Below are positions 35,475-43,976 of a stretch of DNA of 64,000 nt, one piece after another. Below the pieces are notes generated by a model. The model was not told the origin of the DNA, made no database searches, and saw only the letters and a program-made list of their open reading frames with translations. How positions within the stretch are numbered: the first letter of the stretch is position 1; each line of letters starts with the position of its first letter. The position numbers were made by a program, and so were the translations under genes. The DNA comes from CBDCVN01 sp965223585 (GTDB lineage Bacteria; Deinococcota; Deinococci; Deinococcales; Trueperaceae), in assembly GCA_965223585.1 (NCBI GenBank), contig CBDCWW010000018.1, positions 62,001 through 126,000 of the forward strand. The letters are read 5' to 3'.

Positions 35475-35721
35475 TTAGTCAACCAATGCCCTTTTAACAT
35501 CACTAATCTTTTCTTTGGGAACAGTGATTAACTCGAGGTTAAGTTCATCAAGGATTTTTTGCCAAGTTTCTGATATACCTCCGGATTTACCAAGCATAAG
35601 TTCATTAACATATTGCTTAGAAAACACCGATTCTTTCAGCCAAATCAACTTGTTTGACTTTTTGTTTGATTAATTCAAATCTGACCGTTTGTCGTATTTG
35701 GTCATTCACAGTAACTATCAT
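35475..35721 (-). pseudogene. small XRE-type HTH protein with a one-base frameshift
   Basis: The minus strand starts MIVTVNDQIRQTVRFELIKQ and reaches VDLAERIGVF before a stop. Removing one T from the TTTT run gives VDLAERIGVSKQYVNELMLG, a regular helix-turn-helix, and the frame then runs on to KISDVKRALVD. The 81-residue product would be a Cro/CI-like repressor divergent from the KilA-N gene. Either the gene is inactivated or the run is a sequencing error. CTCGAG lies at 35532. Confidence 0.6.
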
Positions 35722-35766
35722 ACAGTACCATATTTGCCTAGTTAATCCATTGAGTCAAGTATAGGA

Positions 35767-35795
35767 TTGACAAATATAACTAAATCCTGTATTAT
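35767..35795 (+). promoter_or_regulatory. sigma70-type promoter of the KilA-N island
   Basis: TTGACA (35767-35772), 17-nt spacer, TATTAT (35790-35795). This is a near-consensus housekeeping promoter reading toward the 32-aa frame and the KilA-N gene. The XRE-type gene diverges from just upstream and may once have controlled it. Confidence 0.6.
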
Positions 35796-35872
35796 CTGAA
35801 TATCAAAGAGTCCTCGAGTTTGGACACCTAAGGATCTTTGATATCTGAAGACTTCCTGAAAGGAGAATTAGA

Positions 35873-35971
35873 ATGATAAATTCTAGCACAGTATTTACTA
35901 CAATTAAACAAGCAATGCCACAAACACTGCAAGCACTATTTGGGCCACTAGACTCGTTAATAAGTATCTAG
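35873..35971 (+). CDS. 32-aa small protein upstream of KilA-N
   Basis: Begins MINSSTVFTTIKQAMPQTLQ, with AAAGGAG 8 nt before ATG, just after the strong promoter. Its stop is 11 nt before the KilA-N start. It could be a leader peptide or a small phage-type protein. It is supported only by the ribosome-binding site and position. Confidence 0.4.
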   Translation: MINSSTVFTTIKQAMPQTLQALFGPLDSLISI

Positions 35972-35982
35972 GAACATAAATT

Positions 35983-36792
35983 ATGAGTGGTATAAGCTTT
36001 TTCAACGAAAGCGGTGTAGAAATAATAGTTAGGCAAGACGGTTATATCAATGCAACTGCCTTGTGTAAACAAGCTAATAAATTATTTGCTGATTACTTCA
36101 GATTAAAGACTACTAAAGCCCTCCTAAACGAGCTACTTTCCGTTATGGAAATTCCCATAACCACTCTAGTACAAGTAAAACAAGGAGGCTTACCTCAAGA
36201 ACAAGGTACATGGGTGCACGAGCTAATTGCAGTGAACCTAGCTCAATGGTTAAGCCCTAAATATGCAGTCTTAGTAGCTAAAGTAATGCAGAAGTTCCAC
36301 AGAGGTGAATTTGTAGGTCAACAGCCCAGACAACTATCTCAACAATCCACAGAAGTAGAGACAGCAACCTCTATATTCAAGTTTTTCCACAGCATAGGTA
36401 CGTTAGCAGGTTTTAAAGGCAATCAGCTAGCCCTCTCAGCAAACCTAGCCACTAGGAAGATCACAGGCATGGATTTATTAGAGTTAATGGAAGTAGCCCA
36501 TTTTCTGAAAACACAAGAAGTTTTGCTGATTCCTAAACAAATAGGGGAGAGGTTAGGTGGCCTTTCTTCCATAAAGATCAACAAAATGCTTGAAGAACTA
36601 GGTCTGCAAGTGCAGACATCTTATGTAGGCAAGGGTAACGTGATTAAGAAGTTTTGGGAACTAACTGAAGAAGGCAAGCAGCACGCTATTTATGTTGATA
36701 CTGGTAGGAAACATAGTGATGGTACACCCGTTAGAAGTATCAAGTGGTACGAAAGTGTTATTGAACTACTGAAAGGAAAGGCAAAACAATGA
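35983..36792 (+). CDS. KilA-N domain DNA-binding protein
   Basis: 269 residues. Residues ~8-110 form a KilA-N domain (IIVRQDGYINATALCKQANK ... GTWVHELIAVNLAQWLSPKY), a DNA-binding fold of phages and large DNA viruses. The C-terminal half (~125-269) contains a second likely winged helix (IGERLGGLSSIKINKMLEEL) and a basic end. Such proteins are usually phage antirepressors or transcription modulators. With the small frames and divergent XRE remnant around it, this looks like a phage- or plasmid-derived regulatory islet. Confidence 0.8.
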   Translation: MSGISFFNESGVEIIVRQDGYINATALCKQANKLFADYFRLKTTKALLNELLSVMEIPITTLVQVKQGGLPQEQGTWVHELIAVNLAQWLSPKYAVLVAKVMQKFHRGEFVGQQPRQLSQQSTEVETATSIFKFFHSIGTLAGFKGNQLALSANLATRKITGMDLLELMEVAHFLKTQEVLLIPKQIGERLGGLSSIKINKMLEELGLQVQTSYVGKGNVIKKFWELTEEGKQHAIYVDTGRKHSDGTPVRSIKWYESVIELLKGKAKQ

Positions 36793-36866
36793 AACTATCA
36801 ATTAGAAAGATAGACAACTGTTTTTGATTTTTTGTTATCTACAAAGGAGTAAGTATTATTAATGGT

Positions 36867-36956
36867 ATGGCTGCAAGTAAAAAGGAAACTTTAAACGTTA
36901 TGTTCAACATTATTAAAACAAACATCAAACTCATAAAAAATCTGGAGGCAGCATGA
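36867..36956 (+). CDS. 29-aa frame overlapping the next gene start
   Basis: Starts MAASKKETLNVMFNIIKTNI. Its TGA overlaps the ATG of the 107-aa gene (ATGA). The ribosome-binding site is not well placed, so it may be only a coupling leader. Confidence 0.3.
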   Translation: MAASKKETLNVMFNIIKTNIKLIKNLEAA

Positions 36957-37276
36957 TGTCAGTAGGACTTTCAAATATCAAACACAACTTAGAATTGCTA
37001 AAGGCCCTTGTAGTAGGTAGCAATGAAACAGCAAGGGAAGCTAAAGCCAAAATTCTTCAGATATACGTTTCAGAGTTGGATTTATCTACTTTAGACAGAC
37101 TATTAGCCGAAGGGAAAAAGGAGTTAAGAAGAAGGGGCTTGAGATATGAACAGCTATGTGAGTTCTACACATCTAAAACTGGTAGAAGCTCTATAGATTT
37201 GTCTCGAGCTTACCTTTCCTTGTTTTATATAGAGCAAAATGATTTTGAGGAAGATTTTGCCTCTGAAAGCTCTTAG
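36953..37276 (+). CDS. 107-aa hypothetical protein of the KilA-N island
   Basis: No family recognised. It is mostly helical, with KHNLELLKALV and a basic LLAEGKKELRRRGLRYEQL segment (~55-73), and an acidic C-terminus. GGAGG lies 5 nt before the first ATG and 8 nt before the second. It follows KilA-N by 160 nt and may belong to the same islet. CTCGAG lies at 37203. Confidence 0.5.
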   Translation: MMSVGLSNIKHNLELLKALVVGSNETAREAKAKILQIYVSELDLSTLDRLLAEGKKELRRRGLRYEQLCEFYTSKTGRSSIDLSRAYLSLFYIEQNDFEEDFASESS

Positions 37277-37414
37277 GTAAAAAGGTTTTCCTTGCAAGCA
37301 CCAGATTAAGCACTCACTACTTTTGGGTGATGACATTTCACCTCAATAACCTCTAAAGTTTCAAGTGGCTCAGGCTATGGCCCAGCCATTTAATCTTAGT
37401 AGGAGCAGTGAACT

Positions 37415-38605
37415 ATGGGAAAGATAAATGTAACGAAAACGTATCTTTTTCTGCTAGTCTTTTTGAGCAGCTTGGGTTTTGTCCAAACTCAACTCGAGCC
37501 CTTTACTTATGGCAATTACTCTCTAGGTGTACCACCAGCTTGGCAACTTAGTGATGACACAGGTGCTTTAGTGATGTTGCAAAACAGTAGCTCAAACACA
37601 TCACCACGTATTCAGGTTTCCATTAGGGAGTATGTTGCAGGTTTGAATGCAGATGACTTTATTACAGACATATTTGCACAGATGCCTTCCCCTGTAACGA
37701 TTTTGCAGAGCTATCCTTCGGATACAGGTGAAGGAAAACTAGTGATTGCAGAAATGCTTGACTTGTCGCTCAAGTTTGCCATTGTGATTGACCCAGACAT
37801 TCATCGTAATGCCACTGTGACAGGACTTCTGCTTGCAGAGGTAACAACTTTTGATGTCCTACAAGCCCCCGCTTTACTTACTAGCATTACGAACAGCGTG
37901 GCTCAAGTAGACACTGTACCTAAAGCAACTACAGCAGGAAATTTTTCAGGTCGCCTTTATGGCTGTGTGGTTGCACAAATGACACTAGGCGGTATTGATC
38001 TAAAAAACAAATTTTTTGTTTTATTTAATGATGGCACAGCATTTGATGGTTTGCCCAAAGGTGGCCTTATTGACTTTAGCCGCTCTGACCTTTTAGCACT
38101 AGATCCTAATGCTGTAGGCACCTATGCCGAATACCCTGACAGGCTCGAGCTAAACTTTTTAAATAGCAGTAAACCTCAGCGTGTTCTTACTAAAAAAGGT
38201 AGCAAGTGGTCCTGTACCAACGGGAATGGCTACGAGCTGATTAACCCCGTGCCATTAAGGGCAGGACACTTTAAGTCGGTTAAAGGCAGTGTGATTGGTC
38301 CTCCGTTTGATAATCAGGTAACTTTTGCCAACACCACAGATATTAGTTTTGATGGTAATGGACGCTTCTCTTGGGATAGTTTTGTGGGGATTTCTGCTCG
38401 AGCCAGAAACCCGAGTAGCACAAACCATGCTAACTTTAATGAAGCTACTAGCATTGCCGAGAATTCAAAGAATGGCAGCTACTCTCTTGCTGGTTTTACC
38501 CTTACCCTCATACATGATGATGGAACTGTAGCTCGCTACACAGCATTTATGTGGGATGAAGGCTTACTGATTCTTAATGATAAAGCTTATTTAAAGGAAA
38601 GTTAG
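37415..38605 (+). CDS. secreted hypothetical protein
   Basis: 396 residues with a signal peptide (~1-25: KTYLFLLVFLSSLGFVQ). Residues ~30-170 read like a PsbP/serine-protease-type accessory domain (FTYGNYSLGVPPAWQLSDDT), a common way to begin such alpha/beta domains. The C-terminal half (~180-396) is beta-rich and repetitive in character (GNGRFSWDSFVG, NGSYSLAGFTLTL), as in lipocalin-like surface proteins. AGGAG lies 12 nt upstream. It is followed 9 nt later by a 69-aa gene, probably as an operon. Three CTCGAG sites lie in the gene. The exact function is unknown. Confidence 0.6.
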   Translation: MGKINVTKTYLFLLVFLSSLGFVQTQLEPFTYGNYSLGVPPAWQLSDDTGALVMLQNSSSNTSPRIQVSIREYVAGLNADDFITDIFAQMPSPVTILQSYPSDTGEGKLVIAEMLDLSLKFAIVIDPDIHRNATVTGLLLAEVTTFDVLQAPALLTSITNSVAQVDTVPKATTAGNFSGRLYGCVVAQMTLGGIDLKNKFFVLFNDGTAFDGLPKGGLIDFSRSDLLALDPNAVGTYAEYPDRLELNFLNSSKPQRVLTKKGSKWSCTNGNGYELINPVPLRAGHFKSVKGSVIGPPFDNQVTFANTTDISFDGNGRFSWDSFVGISARARNPSSTNHANFNEATSIAENSKNGSYSLAGFTLTLIHDDGTVARYTAFMWDEGLLILNDKAYLKES

Positions 38606-38614
38606 GAAATAAAG

Positions 38615-38824
38615 ATGATTTACCAAATTCATCTAGAGGGTAAACTCGAGCCCTCGTGGACAAGTTGGTTTGAAGACATGAAGATTACAGCGGGTAAAAA
38701 TACAACTGTTCTGGAGGGTGAAGTGGTTGACCAGCCTGCTTTGCATGGCCTGCTAAAACGTATTCGGGATTTGGGTTTGACGATCATAAAAGTTGAGCGG
38801 CTCAAACCCTCCCAAGCAAATTAG
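38615..38824 (+). CDS. 69-aa conserved small protein
   Basis: Opens IHLEGKLEPSWTSWFEDMKI and continues TTVLEGEVVDQPALHGLLKR.. to LTIIKVERL. This is a small alpha/beta protein pattern widespread in bacteria next to unrelated genes, with the conserved W-x-x-W-F pair and a QxALHGLL motif. The function is unknown to me. GGAAA lies 6 nt before ATG. Confidence 0.6.
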   Translation: MIYQIHLEGKLEPSWTSWFEDMKITAGKNTTVLEGEVVDQPALHGLLKRIRDLGLTIIKVERLKPSQAN

Positions 38825-39070
38825 GATGTATAAAACTAGTGTGACCTAGTTCTTTATATATTGCCAACAGTTTAGTTTTGAGCGTTTTGCTTCTCAGCTT
38901 GGTGAACCCCTCTGCCCTTAAAGGGGAGAATCTGCAAGCCCCTCCTCTAAGGGAGGATTTAGGGGGTGAAGCATAATTCGCCTTGCAGGCAAGTGCTCTA
39001 TGAAATGTCCATTTTTTAATGCATAGCAGGTAGTCATAAGTTTTTGTGAGATATAGAGTGTCATATCCAA

Positions 39071-39099
39071 GTAGGGGTTGGTTTCAAACCCACCCCTAC
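39071..39099. repeat. interspersed hairpin GTAGGGGT
   Basis: GTAGGGGTTGGTTT (39071-39084) pairs with AAACCCACCCCTAC (39086-39099) with one mismatch. It belongs with the hairpin at 20474-20501. The surrounding gap 38825-39200 also holds a G-rich repeat around 38893-38960 (CCTCTAAGGGAGGATTTAGG) and no gene I can support. Confidence 0.5.
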
Positions 39100-39200
39100 A
39101 AGCACATATAAATTCACATTTTCTTTTGCATAGGTGCCATTTTCAGTACAGCAAGCACCTTTGACCCTACTTGGCTTGTTCTTTAGACTATTTATTAAAG

Positions 39201-39698
39201 ATGAGCCTCTTAGCCACCAAGTTTTTTATTCCATCTTTACGTGCAGAACATGTGCCACGTCAGGTATTGGTAGAGAAGCTCGAGCAAAACCTCAGCAAGC
39301 CTTACACCTTAATTAGTGCCCCTGCTGGTTTTGGCAAAACAAGCTTAGTAAGTGAATGCTTGTTGCAAAGCAAGCAACAAGCAGTGTGGCTATCTCTCGA
39401 TGAGAATGACAGTCAAGCAAAAACCTTTGCTCAATACTTTATTGGGGCGTTAAAGCAAGCCGAGAGCAGTCTAGGTAATAGTGCTCTAGCCTTACTTTCT
39501 AACACTGAGGTTAAGTTAGAAAGCATAATGACCGAGTGCATTAATGACCTCGCCAAACGTGACAAATACCTTGTGCTGGTGCTTGATGACTATCATCTGA
39601 TTGAAAACACTGCTATTGATAAAGTGCTCACTTTCCTTGTTGAGCATAGTCCACCTAGTCTGCATCTAATCATGACCAGTCGGGTTGACCCGTCTTTA
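39201..39698 (+). pseudogene. MalT-like LuxR regulator, N-terminal fragment
   Basis: Begins MSLLATKFFIPSLRAEHVPR, the classic MalT/LuxR-LAL start. Walker A is APAGFGKTSL (~35-44) and Walker B is YLVLVLDDYHLI (~120). The frame is cut after SRVDPSL by an ISAzo13-family element at a TA target, and continues at 40986 with PLSRWRAKG. Two CTCGAG sites in its two fragments mark it as a native gene. Confidence 0.75.
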
Positions 39699-39732
39699 GG
39701 ATCGTCGGCGAAATAACTTGAGCATTTCAAAA

Positions 39733-40344
39733 TTATTGGGGAACAGCAGTGTAATTCCAAGATGGTAAAAAATCATCAAAAACAATGGGCATTGCCTGTT
39801 TGAAATTTTCATCAGCTTTTTGCCCTTTCTTATAGTGCTTATCTATGACATTTACAAAAACCTTAAGTCCTGTTTTAGTTTCTGTTCTAGATATAAGCAT
39901 CTTGAGGATTTCCACGGAATCTAGTATAACTCCTTGGCAAGCACGAGTTACATGAGGGAATAAACGATGTTCTATAGGATTATACTTGGAACTATAGGGT
40001 GGATAATGTGCTATACGTATGGATAAACCAAGGTCATTGGCAAGATTTTGTAGTGCTTCTTTGAATATGTAGTGTCGAGAATTATTGCTACCTCCACAGT
40101 CACACAATATTAGCAATTTTTTGCTGTGAGCATAGAGTTTAATTGCGTGATTTTGCCACCATAAACGAACACAGTCACAAGCAAACTCGCTGGTGTCATG
40201 ACTGGTATTAATGGTTATGTAGCCAAGATTATACCTTAAATCATAAATGCCATGAGGAATAGCTATTGCCTCAGCCAAAGAGTAGAAATCATGATCATAA
40301 ACTTTTATTGCTTGTTGGCTATACACTTTACCGTTTCTATACAA
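39733..40344 (-). CDS. ISAzo13-family transposase, C-terminal frame
   Basis: Carries most of the DDE catalytic domain: ILCDCGGSNNSRHYIFKE (second Asp) and PIEHRLFPHVTRA (Glu). There is no independent ribosome-binding site. It continues the reading of the upstream frame after a -1 shift at an A8 run (40360-40367). The joined sequence MDSKKKEPIGALYRNGKVYS matches what the family should have there. Confidence 0.7.
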   Translation of the reverse strand: MYRNGKVYSQQAIKVYDHDFYSLAEAIAIPHGIYDLRYNLGYITINTSHDTSEFACDCVRLWWQNHAIKLYAHSKKLLILCDCGGSNNSRHYIFKEALQNLANDLGLSIRIAHYPPYSSKYNPIEHRLFPHVTRACQGVILDSVEILKMLISRTETKTGLKVFVNVIDKHYKKGQKADENFKQAMPIVFDDFLPSWNYTAVPQ

Positions 40345-40349
40345 AGCAC

Positions 40350-40931
40350 CTATAGGCTCTTTTTTTTACTGTCCATGCTAATAACTGGTTGTCTAGCAGT
40401 TTGATAATCTTCTTTTAATTTAGCAATATTCTTGAATTGATCATCACGATCTATGCACTCCTTAGCACTCATCACTTTCTTTGCCTTACGTTTACGAAAT
40501 TTGTGTTTTTCAAGCAGTTGAACCACCAGTTTTTCACTTATCTGAAAGCCTTGCTCTTTTAGAAACTGAGTTAATTCACGCTGGTTTAAATAGGTCCATT
40601 TGATCTTTTGATCCATGGGTGAGCCAGCAGTATATTGATCAATAATTTGCAAGAAAGCTAACTCAAGCTCTTGGTTATTTTCAATGACAGACTTACGTCC
40701 TCCACCTTCTTGGCGAATTCTAGTTTGGGACAAGATTTGCTCATCGTCAAGCTCTGCTAATCCTATTTTTATGGTATTAGGGCTACACTTTAGCAACTGA
40801 CTGACATATGTTATTCCACCATGACCTAGCTTCTCCGCTTCTACAGCAGCATAGCGTCGTCTATCTTTTTCAGATAAAGATTCATAATACCTTTGCATAT
40901 GTTTTTCAACTTGCTCACTATATGGGTTCAT
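40350..40931 (-). CDS. ISAzo13-family transposase, N-terminal frame
   Basis: 193 residues: a helical HTH region (GHGGITYVSQLLKCSPNTIK, GGGRKSV) and the first catalytic Asp (VISMDSKKK). It ends six codons after a slippery A-AAA-AAG, so the full transposase (~390 residues) needs -1 ribosomal frameshifting or transcriptional slippage, or the gene is dead. Confidence 0.7.
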   Translation of the reverse strand: MNPYSEQVEKHMQRYYESLSEKDRRRYAAVEAEKLGHGGITYVSQLLKCSPNTIKIGLAELDDEQILSQTRIRQEGGGRKSVIENNQELELAFLQIIDQYTAGSPMDQKIKWTYLNQRELTQFLKEQGFQISEKLVVQLLEKHKFRKRKAKKVMSAKECIDRDDQFKNIAKLKEDYQTARQPVISMDSKKKSL

Positions 40932-40985
40932 TACCCATATGATAATTGATTCTCAAATAATCAACTTATATCGCCGGTCATCCTA

Positions 40986-41730
40986 CCGCTATCTCGTTGG
41001 CGTGCTAAAGGCATCATGCAAGAAATTCGCATGGATGACCTACGTTTTGATGAACGAACTACCTCGAGCTACTTACAAAAAGCCCAGATCAAACTCACTG
41101 ATAAAGACATAAAAATCCTTGCTGAAAAAACTGAGGGTTGGGCAGCCGGGCTTCAGCTTGCCACACTTTCTTTACAGCGCTCGAGCGACACCACAAGTTT
41201 TGTAAATTCTTTTAGGGGTAATGATCGCTTTGTGCTGGATTACCTGACAGATGAAGTGCTTAAGTCCTTGCCTGAAAATGTCTACAACTTTCTGTTAAAA
41301 ACCTCTGTACTCGAGCGTTTTTGTGCACCTCTTTGTGATGTACTAACAGAGGAAGCTAACGCTTCTGAAATGCTTGGAGAGCTTGATGCAGCCAATCTCT
41401 TTCTGATTCCTTTGGATAATGAACGGCAATGGTACCGCTATCATCACTTATTTGCAGATTTGCTTAGGCAGCGGTTGTGTCAAACTGTGAGTACGCAGGA
41501 ATTAGCATCTCTTAATAGATGTGCTGCAAGCTGGTACGAACAGAACACTTTCTATAATGAGGCAGTCAGTCATTATCTTGTTGCTGAAGCCTTCGAGCAG
41601 GTCATCAGACTACTGCATAAGCTTGGCACTAATATGATGAATCGCGGTGAGTTCACCACTTTTGTCACTTGGGCAAACGCATTGCCTGAAGAGATGGTAC
41701 TTGCAGATACTGAGCTTGTAATACTCTATG
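40986..41730 (+). pseudogene. MalT-like LuxR regulator, middle fragment
   Basis: Continues the gene at 39201: PLSRWRAKG, TEGWAAGLQLATLSLQ, and DELDAANLF-like and YRYHHLFADLLRQRL motifs that follow the ATPase core in MalT proteins. It ends after VILYV, where the Tn at 41731 begins; the TPR region and the LuxR HTH are lost. The right flank of the transposon is an unrelated gene, so the rest was removed by rearrangement. An open frame runs 41016-41828 into the transposon. Confidence 0.7.
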
Positions 41731-41796
41731 TGTCACTTTGTTTGATAAATGGGCCAGTTTTTTGCGCGATAAATGGGCCTATCGAAAACTGCCATA

Positions 41797-42375
41797 CTAT
41801 GTGCCTATGGAAACACCTCTACTTCTAAGGTATCTATAAAGGGTAGGTTTGGAAATATTAAGATGATCGCATATTTCAGTGATCGAGCTGTTCTTTTCTT
41901 TGTAAAGACTTTCTGCTAATCTTGCTTTATCTTTTGCCTGTTTTGAAAGACCCTTTGGTCGTCCACCTTTTCGACCCCTTAATCTAGCTGCTTCCAGTCC
42001 TGCCTTTGTTCTCTGGCTAATGATGTCTTTCTCAAACTCTGCCAGAGCTGCGAACAAATGAAAGGTGAGTTTTCCTGTTGGTGTAGTCGTATCAACATTA
42101 TCTTGTAGGCTTTTGAAGTCTACACCTAACTCCTGAAATGTAAAGACTAGGGCAATTAAATCATGAAGACTTCTTCCTAAACGATCCAGCTTCCAGACAA
42201 CAACAGTATCGCCTTCCCGAAGCTGGCTAATCATATTTTTGAGTTCGGTGCGCTCTACCCTTGCCCCATCAATATGTTCACTGTAAATCCGTTTGCAGCC
42301 CTCTTTTTTGAGAGCCTTTATTTGAAGATCAAGAAGTTGATCTTTAGTACTTACTCGTGCGTATCCAATTTTCAT
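41797..42375 (-). CDS. serine recombinase / resolvase
   Basis: 192 residues. Catalytic Ser9 lies in GYARVSTKDQ, the arginine cluster is in WKLDRLGRSLHDL, and a C-terminal HTH is EICDHLNISKPTLYRYLRSR. It resolves cointegrates in replicative transposition, as TniR does. The res site is probably within the 152-bp region between it and the divergent tniA (42376-42527). Confidence 0.85.
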   Translation of the reverse strand: MKIGYARVSTKDQLLDLQIKALKKEGCKRIYSEHIDGARVERTELKNMISQLREGDTVVVWKLDRLGRSLHDLIALVFTFQELGVDFKSLQDNVDTTTPTGKLTFHLFAALAEFEKDIISQRTKAGLEAARLRGRKGGRPKGLSKQAKDKARLAESLYKEKNSSITEICDHLNISKPTLYRYLRSRGVSIGT

Positions 42376-42527
42376 ACTAAAAGTTAAATTAAAGGATGCT
42401 GTTATACTTTTATGTAACTTTGATTATTATAACCACTTCATATAACCGAACCCAAAGGGTTTTTAAAGTTGTAGGACGGGATTATTATTAGTTAAATAAA
42501 ACGATCATTTTTTGTTACTTGACACTT

Positions 42528-43976
42528 ATGAGTAAACAGCAAACAGAATCAGCACTTGAAAGATACAAAATCATTCTCCCTTATCTAGAAGGAAGAGTAT
42601 CCCTTTTTGAAATTGCGAAACATCGTAATCTAGGCTTAAGCACTTTGAAAAGATGGGCTAAAGTCTATCGTGATAAAGGTTTAGCTGGATTAGATAGAAA
42701 ACCACGTTCTGATAAAGATGCAAGGCACTCTTTAACCAAAGAACTGGAAGAGCTAATAGAAGCTCTGGTCTTAAGAAGAACCCCAATAACTCTTGCCTCC
42801 ATTCATCGAAAGATCACTGAAATTGCTGAAAAGAAAAAACTTAAAGCACCATCGTACTATGTGGTCCGTGATGTGGTAAAAAACATTGATCCAGCCCTAA
42901 TTAAATTGGCACAGGAAGGCACCAAAGCATACGATCAAACACACGAACTGGTATTTCGCAGAGAAGCTAGTGTGCCTAATGAACTTTGGCAAGCTGACCA
43001 TACACTTTTAGATATCCTTCTGGTTGATGAAAAAGGTCAGTTGAGAAGACCTTGGTTAACCACAATCATAGATGACTACAGTAGAGCCATTTGCGGATAC
43101 TATCTATCTTTTGAAACTCCTTGTGCCATTAATATAGCCTTGTCTTTGAAGCAGGCAATTTGGAGGAAAAGCAGCCCTAAGTGGCAGGTATGTGGCATTC
43201 CCAGCATACTCTATTCTGACAACGGCAAGGATTTTAAGTCCAAACACATTGAGCAGGTTGCTGCTGATCTAAAAATCCAGCTTAAGCATTCAACTCCAGA
43301 TAAACCCCGAGGAAAAGGACGTATAGAAAGATTTTTTCAGACAGTTGACCAGTTATTACTAATGAATCTTCAAGGGTATTCACCACCTAATGCACCTAGT
43401 TCAGTAGGAACACTATCCCTAGAAGAATTCACATCCCTGTTTGAGAAATTCATTGTAGAGGAATACCATCAAAGGACACACAGTGGCATTGGCATGACTC
43501 CCTTGGAAAGGTGGACTGGTAATGGTTTTCTTCCACAGCTACCTGAATCCCTAGAGCAACTAGACGTGCTCTTGCTCACGGTTGCTCGTTCCAGAAAGGT
43601 TCACCGTGATGGTATCCATTTTCAGAATTTTCTGTATATTGAGCCAACACTAGCAGCTTATGTAGGTGAGGAAGTTACTATTCGCTATGACCCTAGAGAC
43701 ATAGCTGAGATCAGAATTTATTATAAAAGCTCATTTTTATGTCGTGCTGTATGTCAAGAACTTGCTGGTCAAACTATCACTTTAAAAGAGATTATTAAAG
43801 CCAGACAGAGGCGTAAACGTGAACTCAGAGAAACTATAGAGAAAAGAAAGTCTTTATTAGACACAATATTAGAAGTTCCCCGAGAAAGAACCAACCAAGC
43901 TGGCCAACCAAAAAGTGAAAGTGAAAATAAAACCCAGCCCCCAAGGCACAACCTTAAACTCTATGAAAATGATTGA
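42528..43976 (+). CDS. tniA: TniA/TnsB-like DDE transposase
   Basis: About 482 residues. The N-terminal HTH (GRVSLFEIAKHRNLGLSTLK) is followed by an rve catalytic core with WQADHT (Asp), LYSDNGKDF (Asp) and GKGRIERFF (Glu), then a Mu-type C-terminal beta-barrel and a basic tail. It binds the end repeats and performs strand transfer. I choose ATG 42528; a TTG 9 nt upstream is also in frame. Its last codons overlap the start of the next gene. Confidence 0.85.
   Translation: MSKQQTESALERYKIILPYLEGRVSLFEIAKHRNLGLSTLKRWAKVYRDKGLAGLDRKPRSDKDARHSLTKELEELIEALVLRRTPITLASIHRKITEIAEKKKLKAPSYYVVRDVVKNIDPALIKLAQEGTKAYDQTHELVFRREASVPNELWQADHTLLDILLVDEKGQLRRPWLTTIIDDYSRAICGYYLSFETPCAINIALSLKQAIWRKSSPKWQVCGIPSILYSDNGKDFKSKHIEQVAADLKIQLKHSTPDKPRGKGRIERFFQTVDQLLLMNLQGYSPPNAPSSVGTLSLEEFTSLFEKFIVEEYHQRTHSGIGMTPLERWTGNGFLPQLPESLEQLDVLLLTVARSRKVHRDGIHFQNFLYIEPTLAAYVGEEVTIRYDPRDIAEIRIYYKSSFLCRAVCQELAGQTITLKEIIKARQRRKRELRETIEKRKSLLDTILEVPRERTNQAGQPKSESENKTQPPRHNLKLYEND

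Larger units (their letters stand above)
39699..40983 (-). mobile_element. ISAzo13-family insertion sequence
   Basis: 1285 bp. The termini form an imperfect inverted repeat (GGATCGTCGGCGAAATAACTT against GGATGACCGGCGATATAAGTT, about 15 of 21 positions). The flanking TA (39697-39698 and 40984-40985) is the target duplication, since deleting the element plus one TA restores the MalT reading frame. It carries one transposase gene split by a frameshift. Confidence 0.75.
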
